Assembly: GCA_902491055.1 (NCBI GenBank)
Contig: CABUGI010000108.1
Span: 1-5,892, forward strand
Length of the DNA stretch: 5,892 nucleotides
Direction: 5' to 3'
From: an uncultured Collinsella sp.
GTDB lineage: Bacteria; Actinomycetota; Coriobacteriia; Coriobacteriales; Coriobacteriaceae
The notes beneath the pieces are model-generated. The model saw nothing but the letters and a program-made list of their open reading frames with translations, searched no databases and was not told where the DNA came from. A program made the position numbers and the translations under genes. Numbering within the stretch: the stretch's first letter is position 1; every line of letters begins with the position of its first letter. Of this stretch, positions 1 to 5,838 are shown one piece after another.

Positions 1-443
1 ACATACCCGAAGCGGTCAGCGCCGAAGACAAACTCGCCAAGCGCATCCTGAGCGGCCTGGGCTTTTGCGGCCATTACATGCATTTTCACGGCGGCGGCAT
101 ATCTGGCAAGGCGCCTATTGTCTGCCTACTCGCCAAGCAGCCGACCGGCGAGCTGTCCCAACAGGAGCTCGGCATGCACTTCGACCTCAAGCCAGGGTCC
201 CTTTCCGAGATTCTGTCCAAGCTCGAACTGGGCGGTCTTATCGAGCGCAGTCGCAATCCCAAAGACCGTCGGCAGCTCACCATCCGCCTGACCGAAGCGG
301 GATGGGAAAAGGCCCGTGTTGAGCAGGCAGCCCGCATTCGCTTTAGGGAACAGGCCTTTAGCGCCCTTACGCACGACGAGCGCGAACAGCTCGCCGAGAT
401 GCTCGAAAAAATCCGAGTAACCTGGGAGGAACTGGATGATTAA
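1..443 (+). CDS. MarR-family transcriptional regulator (5' end off window)
   Basis: This is a winged-helix DNA-binding repressor/activator of the MarR family, expected to act as a dimer in the cytoplasm. The frame is open from base 3 with no stop, giving 146 visible residues, so the ATG at 78 is internal (visible residue 26) and the true start lies upstream. MarR proteins are usually 140-160 residues, so little is missing. Visible residues 51-82 (LSQQELGMHF... to ...GGLIER) form the helix-turn-helix and recognition helix. Residues 85-100 (NPKDRRQLTIRLTEAG) are the typical Asp-Arg wing and following strand. Residues 121-146 (ALTHDEREQLAEMLEKI...) are the C-terminal dimerisation helix. The stop overlaps the start of the first ABC gene by 8 bases, which makes it the likely local regulator of the exporter operon, and probably of itself. 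The promoter and operator would lie outside the window. The ligand is unknown. Confidence 0.9.
   Translation, partial: IPEAVSAEDKLAKRILSGLGFCGHYMHFHGGGISGKAPIVCLLAKQPTGELSQQELGMHFDLKPGSLSEILSKLELGGLIERSRNPKDRRQLTIRLTEAGWEKARVEQAARIRFREQAFSALTHDEREQLAEMLEKIRVTWEELDD
424..430 (+). promoter_or_regulatory. Ribosome binding site of first ABC gene
   Basis: GGGAGGA ends 5 bases before the ATG at 436 and lies inside the last codons of the MarR gene. It supports that ATG as the start and, with the 8-base overlap, translational coupling between regulator and exporter. Confidence 0.75.
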
Positions 444-2259
444 AACCCTCATGGGAAGCATCCGCGATTACAAGAAGGTCACGATCGCCACGCCGCTGCT
501 GGTGCTTGGCGAGGTGCTCTGCGAAATGATGATCCCGTTTATCACCGCCGACATGATCGACGCCATCAAAGACGGTGCCACCGTCGCCCAGATGCTTCCC
601 ACCGCAGGCTTTTTGGTGCTCATCGCACTGACGTCGCTCGCTTTTGGTGCCGCTGCCGGCGTCACCTGCAGTCATGCGAGCTGCGGCTTCGCCAAGAACC
701 TGCGTCACGACCTGTTCTACAAGATCCAGACGTTCAGCTTTGCCAACATCGATGAGTTCTCGAGCTCCTCGCTCGTCACCCGCCTCACCACCGACATCAA
801 CAACGTGCAGCAGGCCTTTATGATGCTCATCCGCATCGCCGTGCGCGCGCCGCTGGTGTTGGTCTTTGCCTTTGCCATGGCCTACGCCATGGGCGGCAGC
901 GTCGCCATGGTCTACCTGGTCATCATTCCGCTGCTGGGCTTTGGCCTGTTCTTTATCATCTATAAGGTGCGCCCGATCTTTGCCCGCGTGTTCCGCAAGT
1001 ACGACGCGCTCAACGAGTCCGTCGAGGAAAACGTCACCGGCATGCGCGTGGTCAAGAGTTACGTGCGCCAGGACTACGAGAAAGAGAAGTTCGCCACCGC
1101 CGCGCGCGACGTCCAGATGGACTTCACCCGCGCCGAAAAGCTGCTCGCCTTCAATAACCCCATGATGAACGTCTGCGTCAACGGCGCGTTCGTCGTCATC
1201 ATCTACCTGGGCTCCGAGCTCATCATCACGAGCCAGGGCACCTTGTTCGACGTGGGCCAGCTCTCCTCCATCTTTACCTATGGCTTCCAGATTCTGATGA
1301 GTCTGATGCAGCTGTCGATGATCTTTGTCATGGTGACCATGGCCGACGAGTCGGCACACCGCATTACCGAGGTGCTTGCCGCCGAGCCCACGATCGCCAA
1401 CCCGACCGAGCCCGTGCTCGAGGTTGCCGACGGCTCCATCGACTTTGACCACGTGAGCTTTAAGTACTCCGAGCACGCGAAGCGCCAGGCGCTCGACGAT
1501 ATCGACCTGCATATTAAGGGCGGCGAGACCATCGGTATTATCGGCGGCACCGGCTCGGCCAAGTCGACGCTCGTGAATCTAATCGCCCGCCTATACGATG
1601 TCACCGAGGGCACCGTGCGCGTCGGCGGCGTGAACGTACGCAACTACGATCTGGACGCGCTGCGCCACCAGGTAGCCATGGTGCTGCAGAAAAACGTGCT
1701 GTTTAGCGGCACCATCGCCGAAAACCTGCGCTGGGGCGACCCGAACGCCACCGACGAGGAAGTCCGCGAGGCAGCACATCTGGCCTGCGCCGACGAGTTT
1801 GTCGACGGCTTCCCCAAGGGCTACGACACCTGGATTGAGCAGGGCGGCTCCAACGTTTCCGGCGGCCAGAAGCAGCGCCTGTGCATTGCGCGTGCCCTGC
1901 TGCGTCGCCCCAAGATCTTGATCCTGGATGACTCCACGAGCGCCGTCGACACCAAGACCGACGCCAAGATCCGCGAGGGCCTGGCGAGTTATCTGCCCAA
2001 CACGACCAAGCTCATCATCGCCCAGCGCATTAGCTCCGTGCAGGATGCCGATCGCATCATCGTCATGGAGGGCGGCCGCATCAAGGACATCGGCAACCAC
2101 GACGAGCTGCTCAAGACGAGCGAGATCTACCGCGAGACCTTTACCTCGCAGAACAAGATGAGCGCCGAGGGCGAGGACGCGGGCGAGACCGCTGCAGCCG
2201 GCACCGAGGCATCTGCATCGCAAGCCCAGACCCAGGAAGGAGGCGAGGCACATGAGTAA
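436..2259 (+). CDS. ABC exporter half-transporter, degenerate-site subunit
   Basis: This 607-residue subunit has an exporter membrane domain (about 1-310) with six predicted helices near 16-37, 54-76, 137-153, 155-176, 243-264 and 276-302, followed by an ATPase domain (about 333-568). The ATPase motifs are Walker A GGTGSAKST (370-378, K376), with Ala375 where Gly is usual; Q-loop Gln418; signature VSGGQ (474-478); and Walker B ending in D498. Asp499 replaces the catalytic Glu, and Gln530 (IIAQR) replaces the switch His. This is the known pattern of the catalytically weak subunit of heterodimeric exporters (BmrC, LmrC and TM287 class), while its intact signature completes the active site of the partner encoded next. 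Residues 575-607 are a low-complexity Ala/Glu/Gln tail whose codons also carry the partner's ribosome binding site. The complex probably exports a drug, lipid or peptide from the cytoplasm or membrane; the substrate is not readable. Confidence 0.95.
   Translation: MIKTLMGSIRDYKKVTIATPLLVLGEVLCEMMIPFITADMIDAIKDGATVAQMLPTAGFLVLIALTSLAFGAAAGVTCSHASCGFAKNLRHDLFYKIQTFSFANIDEFSSSSLVTRLTTDINNVQQAFMMLIRIAVRAPLVLVFAFAMAYAMGGSVAMVYLVIIPLLGFGLFFIIYKVRPIFARVFRKYDALNESVEENVTGMRVVKSYVRQDYEKEKFATAARDVQMDFTRAEKLLAFNNPMMNVCVNGAFVVIIYLGSELIITSQGTLFDVGQLSSIFTYGFQILMSLMQLSMIFVMVTMADESAHRITEVLAAEPTIANPTEPVLEVADGSIDFDHVSFKYSEHAKRQALDDIDLHIKGGETIGIIGGTGSAKSTLVNLIARLYDVTEGTVRVGGVNVRNYDLDALRHQVAMVLQKNVLFSGTIAENLRWGDPNATDEEVREAAHLACADEFVDGFPKGYDTWIEQGGSNVSGGQKQRLCIARALLRRPKILILDDSTSAVDTKTDAKIREGLASYLPNTTKLIIAQRISSVQDADRIIVMEGGRIKDIGNHDELLKTSEIYRETFTSQNKMSAEGEDAGETAAAGTEASASQAQTQEGGEAHE
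2237..2243 (+). promoter_or_regulatory. Ribosome binding site of second ABC gene
   Basis: AAGGAGG, a near-perfect Shine-Dalgarno sequence, ends 8 bases before the ATG at 2252. It decides for that start over the later in-frame ATG at 2303 (residue 18), which has only a weak AAGGGCGG upstream. It lies inside the codons for the C-terminal tail of the first ABC subunit. Confidence 0.85.
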
Positions 2260-4171
2260 GGCCACTACCGCCGAGCGCGTACGCAACCGCAAGGGCGGCA
2301 CCATGACGCGCCTCATCAGAATGCTCTTTGGCTTCTACCCGGTGCTTTTGCCCCTCGTCGTCGCCGGCGTGGTGCTCTGCGCCGTCATCAACTCCATCGG
2401 CGCGACGTTTCTCCAGAGCGCGCTGCAGGTCATCAGCGAATCATGGCAGTCGGGCGACTGGACGGCCGCGCAGCCCAAAATTCTGAAGCTTGTGACTACC
2501 CTCGGCTGCATCTACGCCGTGGGCGTCGCGTCTTCGCTCTTCTGGAACCGCGCCATGGCCGTCATCACGCAGGGCTCGCTCGAGAAGCTGCGCGAAAAGA
2601 TGTTCAACCGCATGCAGGACCTGCCGATCCGCTACTTCGACACGCATCAGCGCGGCGACATCATGAGCCACTACACCAACGATATCGACACGCTGCGCCA
2701 AATGATCAGCCAGTCGCTGCCCAACCTGCTTATGACGATCATCGTCATCGTCACGGTGTTCTTCATCATGCTGTACTACAGCGTTTGGATGTGCCTGGTC
2801 ATCATTGCCGGCGTCGCCTTTATGACCTTTATGACCAAGCTCCTCGGATCCAACTCCGCGCGCTTCTTCATTGCACAGCAGACCGAGCTCGGCGTGGTCG
2901 AAGGTCATATCGAGGAGGTCATGAACGGTCAGAAGGTCGTCAAGGCGTTTTGCCACGAGTCCGCCGCCGAGGCCGATTTCGATGAGCGCAACGAGAAGCT
3001 CTTCGAGGTCTCGCAGAAGGCCAACATGTACGCCAACATCCTCATGCCCGTCCTTATGAACCTGGGCAACCTGCTCTACGTGCTGGTCGCGCTGGCCGGC
3101 GGCATCTTCCTGGCGCTGGGCGTGCCTAACCTGAGCATCTCGGGCACGGCGCTTTCCATCGCCGTCGTGGTACCGTTCCTCAACATGACCAAGCAGTTCT
3201 GCGGCCAGATCGGCCAGATCTCGCAGCAGATCAACGCCGTGGTCATGGGCCTTGCCGGCGCCGAGCGCATCTTTGAGCTGCTCGACGAGGAGCCCGAGAC
3301 CGACGAGGGCTACGTGACGCTTGTCAACGCGCAGGTCAACCCCGACACTTGGCAGCTCGAGGAGGCCGACCACCACACCGGCATGTGGGCGTGGAAGCAT
3401 CCGCACCGCGCGACCGACGAAATTGAGTACGTGCCGCTGCGTGGCGATCTGGTCATGGACAACGTCGACTTTGGCTACACGCCCGACCACGAGGTGTTGC
3501 ACGGCGTGTCCGTGTTTGCCAAGCCGGGCCAGAAGGTCGCGTTTGTCGGCGCCACCGGTGCCGGCAAGACGACCATCACCAACCTCATCAACCGCTTCTA
3601 CGACATCGCCGACGGCAAGATCCGCTACGACGGCATCAACGTCAACAAGATCCGCAAGGCCGACCTGCGCCGCTCGCTGGGCGTCGTGCTACAGGACGTG
3701 AACCTGTTCACCGGCACTGTGATGGATAACATCCGCTACGGCAACCTGGACGCTACCGACGAGGAGTGCATCGCGGCGGCCAAGCTCGCCGGCGCGGACG
3801 ACTTTATCACCCGCCTGCCCGACGGCTACGACACCATGCTCACCGGCAACGGCGCCCAGCTGTCGCAGGGCCAGCGCCAGCTGATTTCGATCGCCCGCGC
3901 CGCCGTCGCCGATCCGCCGGCGATGATTCTGGACGAGGCCACGTCGAGCATCGACACCCGCACCGAGGCTATCGTGCAAGCGGGCATGGACAAGCTCATG
4001 GAGGGCCGCACGACGTTTGTCATCGCGCACCGTCTCTCCACCGTGCGCAACTCCGACGCAATCATCTGCCTGGACCACGGCCGCATCATCGAGCGCGGCA
4101 ACCACGACGAGCTGATTGCCAAGCGCGGGTATTACTATCAGCTCTATACCGGAGCATTTGAGCTGGAGTAG
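2252..4171 (+). CDS. ABC exporter half-transporter, catalytic-site subunit
   Basis: This 639-residue partner of the preceding subunit has a membrane domain with helices near 29-49, 78-98, 157-176, 178-198, 262-290 and 298-320, then an ATPase domain from about 399. The catalytic motifs are canonical: Walker A GATGAGKTT (433-441, K439), Q-loop Q481, Walker B D561 with catalytic Glu562, and switch His593 (IAHR). The signature is LSQGQ (537-541) instead of LSGGQ, so it caps the degenerate ATP site of the first subunit, while its own Walker motifs pair with the partner's intact VSGGQ. Together they give one active and one degenerate site. Residues 351-398, between membrane and ATPase domains, are an extra linker of about 48 residues containing WAWKHPH (379-385). 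The gene overlaps the first by 8 bases and is followed by a terminator at 4296-4333. It resembles BmrD/LmrD-type subunits; the substrate is unknown. Confidence 0.95.
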   Translation: MSKATTAERVRNRKGGTMTRLIRMLFGFYPVLLPLVVAGVVLCAVINSIGATFLQSALQVISESWQSGDWTAAQPKILKLVTTLGCIYAVGVASSLFWNRAMAVITQGSLEKLREKMFNRMQDLPIRYFDTHQRGDIMSHYTNDIDTLRQMISQSLPNLLMTIIVIVTVFFIMLYYSVWMCLVIIAGVAFMTFMTKLLGSNSARFFIAQQTELGVVEGHIEEVMNGQKVVKAFCHESAAEADFDERNEKLFEVSQKANMYANILMPVLMNLGNLLYVLVALAGGIFLALGVPNLSISGTALSIAVVVPFLNMTKQFCGQIGQISQQINAVVMGLAGAERIFELLDEEPETDEGYVTLVNAQVNPDTWQLEEADHHTGMWAWKHPHRATDEIEYVPLRGDLVMDNVDFGYTPDHEVLHGVSVFAKPGQKVAFVGATGAGKTTITNLINRFYDIADGKIRYDGINVNKIRKADLRRSLGVVLQDVNLFTGTVMDNIRYGNLDATDEECIAAAKLAGADDFITRLPDGYDTMLTGNGAQLSQGQRQLISIARAAVADPPAMILDEATSSIDTRTEAIVQAGMDKLMEGRTTFVIAHRLSTVRNSDAIICLDHGRIIERGNHDELIAKRGYYYQLYTGAFELE

Positions 4172-4210
4172 TTCGGCCCGCCGAGATGGCCGATTTGCCG
4201 CTCATTCGTC

Positions 4211-4235
4211 GGGCATGACCCTAAGGTCAATGCCC
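4211..4235 (+). other. Bulged stem-loop downstream of ABC operon
   Basis: GGGCATGACC (4211-4220) pairs with GGTCA-A-TGCCC (4225-4235) around a 4-base CTAA loop, giving ten base pairs with one bulged A. The sequence after it (TCCTCTTTC) is pyrimidine-rich but lacks a clean U-run, so it is a poor terminator by itself. It could stabilise the 3' end of the exporter mRNA or be a DNA dyad bound by a protein. The inverted repeat is directly visible; the role is inference. Confidence 0.5.
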
Positions 4236-4295
4236 TCCTCTTTCGGGGCAAATCGACTCATCTCAACGACCCAAACACAATGCACCGCAACGCAT

Positions 4296-4333
4296 AAGCC
4301 CCCGCAGTTCATATGAGCTGTGGGGGCTTTTTT
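4296..4333 (+). terminator. Intrinsic terminator of the MarR-ABC operon
   Basis: AAGCCCCCGCAG (4296-4307) pairs with CTGTGGGGGCTT (4318-4329) as a 12-bp stem with one G-U pair and a 10-base loop. Six T residues (4328-4333) follow or overlap the stem end. A GC-rich stem with a U-tract is the classic rho-independent form. It lies about 125 bases after the ABC stop and separates the exporter transcript from the downstream repeats and GGDEF gene. Confidence 0.88.
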
Positions 4334-4372
4334 CATGCCAGCCGGAAACCGTATCCCACTTTTCGGGCCCAG

Positions 4373-4421
4373 AATGGGATGCCGTTTCCCGCTGGCCCCC
4401 TCCGGGAAACGGCATCCCATT
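4373..4421. repeat. Perfect 18-bp hairpin within the array
   Basis: AATGGGATGCCGTTTCCC (4373-4390) is the exact reverse complement of 4404-4421, with a 13-base loop. It is the most stable fold in the intergenic region. It is not followed by a T-run, so it does not look like a terminator. Confidence 0.85.
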
Positions 4422-4436
4422 TCAAGGGCATAAACC

Positions 4437-4480
4437 GGGATGTGGTTTCCCCTAACGGCACCTTTGGGAAGCCGCATCCC
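4437..4480. repeat. 15-bp hairpin with two G-U pairs within the array
   Basis: GGGATGTGGTTTCCC (4437-4451) pairs with GGGAAGCCGCATCCC (4466-4480) around a 14-base loop. The two departures from Watson-Crick pairing (4443 with 4474, 4446 with 4471) are both G-U wobbles. Pairing therefore survives despite divergence from the neighbouring perfect hairpin. Confidence 0.75.
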
Positions 4481-4608
4481 ACTCTGTACGCACAAAACGG
4501 GATGAGCTGTCCCATGGTGATCCAAGACCAGAAGCATGTCCGATAGCGCGGCCAGGTCAAGAACAACAAGGCAAGCGTCACGCCAATTTGGACGAGCGTC
4601 TGCTGCAG

Positions 4609-4637
4609 TTTAAGGCTGCTGGCCCATATGGTAGAGT
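4609..4637 (+). promoter_or_regulatory. Candidate promoter of the GGDEF gene
   Basis: TTTAAG (4609-4614) and TAGAGT (4632-4637) are spaced 17 bases apart and match the -35 and -10 consensus at 3 and 4 of 6 positions. An overlapping alternative -10 is TATGGT (4627-4632). Either would start transcription shortly upstream of 4650 and leave an untranslated leader of roughly 55-65 bases. A promoter is expected here because of the upstream terminator, but the match is weak. Confidence 0.3.
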
Positions 4638-4689
4638 TAACCACCCATGAATTTCAGCACACTGCGTGCTACCTGTTCTTTTGTCATTT

Positions 4690-4696
4690 AGGGAAG
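4690..4696 (+). promoter_or_regulatory. Ribosome binding site deciding a GTG start
   Basis: AGGGAAG ends 7 bases before GTG at 4704. This supports the GTG start, which also places the first membrane helix at the usual distance from the N-terminus. Confidence 0.65.
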
Positions 4697-4703
4697 TGAA
4701 CTT

Positions 4704-5795
4704 GTGAATACTTCTGTCGCCAAGAAGGCCAGCCAGGCGGTGCGCCTGCTCATGATGGTGCTCACGGCAGTTCTCATCTTCTTCTTCATCAATGTCATGC
4801 TGCTCGTCTCCGATATCCAGGGCACGGCGCGTGTGGTCAACTACGCCGGCCTGGTACGCGGCACCACGCAGCGAATCGTTAAGCTCGAGGACGCGGGCCA
4901 GCCTCAAGATGACCTGCTCAAAGCCGTGGATTCATACATCAACGGCTTGCGTTACGGAAGTGACGACCTCAACCTCGTCCGTCTCGACGACGATGAGTAT
5001 CAGGCAAAGATGACCGAGCTTGCAAATTATTATGATGAGCTTTGCGCCGAGATTAGCCGCGTGCGCGAAGTCGGCTACGAGAGCACCGACATCATCTCCA
5101 TGAGCGAGGAGTTCTTTGGCATTTGCGACGATGCTACGCGACTCGCAGAGGGCTACTCTCAGGAGAAGGCGTCGGCGCTCAACTATCTCGAGGGCTTGGT
5201 GATCATCGACATCGTGGGCTTGGTGGCGACCTTTGCGGTCGAACTTGTTCGCGCGGTGCGCACTGCCGCGCTCAACCGCGAGCTGCAGAGCAAAGTCTAT
5301 CTCGACGAAGCCACAGGACTGCCCAATAAGAATAAGTGCGAGGAGATCTTGGGGCAGGAGCATCCCGTTTCCGCTGAACCGCCCGTTGCGCTGTGCGTCT
5401 TCGATCTTAACAATCTGCATATGGTCAATAACAACTTCGGCCATGAGAAGGGCGATGAATACATTCGCTCTTTTGCCCAACAACTGGGAAGTGTGGCGTC
5501 GGAGACGTGCTTTGTGGGTCGCGACGGCGGCGATGAGTTTATCGCGGTGCTGTGGGATGCCGACCGAGCCGCTGTGGAATCCTGTCTCGCTCGGGTTCGT
5601 GCGAACGTGAACGAGTATTCCGGGGCTCACCCCGACATGCCTATCAGCTATGCGGTGGGCTACGCGCTTTCCAGTGATTTTGATGAACCGCCTATGATGC
5701 GTGAGCTCTTTTCTCAGGCCGACAAAAACATGTACATCGACAAGAACCGCGTAAAGACAGCCGAGGCAGCCGGGCCGCAACGCGAGGACCGCTAA
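4704..5795 (+). CDS. Membrane-anchored GGDEF protein, probable diguanylate cyclase
   Basis: The protein is 363 residues with a GTG start. A transmembrane helix (about 14-36) leads into an extracytoplasmic helical domain (about 38-160), followed by a second helix (about 161-183) and a cytoplasmic GGDEF domain (about 200-350). The sensor opens with VVNYAGLVRGTTQRIVKLE (44-62), similar to the conserved P-box region of NarX/PilJ-type sensor domains. GGDEF (275-279) is intact, as are metal ligand Asp234, guanine-side Asn242 and the GHEKGD segment (246-251); the terminal DKNMYIDKNR also fits the family. Synthesis of c-di-GMP from two GTP is therefore plausible. His239 stands where Lys is usual (FDLNNLH), and no RxxD inhibitory site lies five residues before GGDEF, so product inhibition through the I-site is unlikely. 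There is no EAL or HD-GYP domain. A terminator and repeats separate it from the exporter operon, so it is probably transcribed independently. The signal sensed is unknown. Confidence 0.9.
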   Translation: MNTSVAKKASQAVRLLMMVLTAVLIFFFINVMLLVSDIQGTARVVNYAGLVRGTTQRIVKLEDAGQPQDDLLKAVDSYINGLRYGSDDLNLVRLDDDEYQAKMTELANYYDELCAEISRVREVGYESTDIISMSEEFFGICDDATRLAEGYSQEKASALNYLEGLVIIDIVGLVATFAVELVRAVRTAALNRELQSKVYLDEATGLPNKNKCEEILGQEHPVSAEPPVALCVFDLNNLHMVNNNFGHEKGDEYIRSFAQQLGSVASETCFVGRDGGDEFIAVLWDADRAAVESCLARVRANVNEYSGAHPDMPISYAVGYALSSDFDEPPMMRELFSQADKNMYIDKNRVKTAEAAGPQREDR

Positions 5796-5814
5796 ACCCG
5801 TAGCAAAGGGTAGC
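5791..5814. other. Weak hairpin at the GGDEF stop codon
   Basis: GCTA-aa-CCC (5791-5799) can pair with GGG-TAGC (5808-5814), giving seven base pairs with a 2-base bulge and an 8-base loop, followed by TAATTT. It overlaps the TAA stop at 5793-5795. It may be a weak terminator, but the stem is short and the T-run poor. Confidence 0.25.
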
Positions 5815-5838
5815 TAATTTGGGACGGGACTCTTTTGG

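Larger units (their letters stand above)
4343..4513. repeat. Array of six alternating palindrome arms, period 61-62 bases
   Basis: A 16-base arm with consensus near GGGAAACSGCATCCCA occurs six times in alternating orientation: forward at 4343-4358, 4404-4419 and 4466-4481; reverse at 4375-4390, 4436-4451 and 4498-4513. Spacers are 16, 13, 16, 14 and 16 bases. Same-orientation arms recur every 61-62 bases, so this is about three tandem copies of a dyad unit. The 16-base spacers are themselves loosely alike, with pyrimidines at the left, GGGC or similar in the middle and A-rich at the right. The outermost arms (4343 and 4498) are the most diverged. The layout resembles REP/BIME-type interspersed palindromes. 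I do not recognise the family, and whether other copies exist in the genome cannot be seen from here. Confidence 0.85.
4172..4703. other. 532-base intergenic region between exporter operon and GGDEF gene
   Basis: No credible protein gene is present. In order it holds a bulged stem-loop (4211-4235), an intrinsic terminator (4296-4333), an array of six alternating palindrome arms (4343-4513), about 95 bases with no recognised element (4514-4608), a weak promoter candidate (4609-4637) and a ribosome binding site (4690-4696). Two short inverted repeats are also visible: TCGGCC (4173-4178) with GGCCGA (4188-4193), and AGCAC (4656-4660) with GTGCT (4666-4670). Both are too short to assign a role. 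Confidence 0.8.

Noticed and set aside
367..1512. 381-codon open frame on the minus strand, antisense to the first ABC gene
   Set aside because: Its product is a His/Asp/Val/Gly-rich low-complexity string typical of the shadow of a GC-rich gene, and the opposite strand has clear ABC exporter motifs throughout.
2441..3502. 353-codon open frame on the minus strand, antisense to the second ABC gene
   Set aside because: It has the same His/Asp/Val-rich shadow composition and lies wholly inside a well-supported gene.
4343..4513. CRISPR array
   Set aside because: The repeated arms alternate in orientation, are diverged, and are separated by short related spacers of 13-16 bases, unlike direct CRISPR repeats with unique spacers of about 30 bases.
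4202..4644. Small open frames on both strands across the palindromic array (for example plus 4313-4546, minus 4202-4537 and minus 4333-4644)
   Set aside because: They consist largely of translated repeat arms. The repeat period (61-62) is not a multiple of three, so frame is not kept between units, and no good ribosome binding site was seen.
4555..4650. Plus-strand frame reading GQEQQGKRHANLDERLLQFKAAGPYGRVNHP-stop before the GGDEF gene
   Set aside because: It looks somewhat protein-like, but the frame runs back into the repeat array without an ATG, GTG or TTG start supported by a ribosome binding site. It could be a gene relic but cannot be supported.
4640..4703. Riboswitch, including a c-di-GMP type, in the leader of the GGDEF gene
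   Set aside because: Only a 5-bp inverted repeat (AGCAC/GTGCT, 4656-4670) is present, and I see no conserved aptamer core. The leader is too short for the known classes.
4932..5780. 282-codon open frame on the minus strand, antisense to the GGDEF gene
   Set aside because: The plus strand encodes intact GGDEF motifs across the same bases, and the minus product has no recognisable domain.
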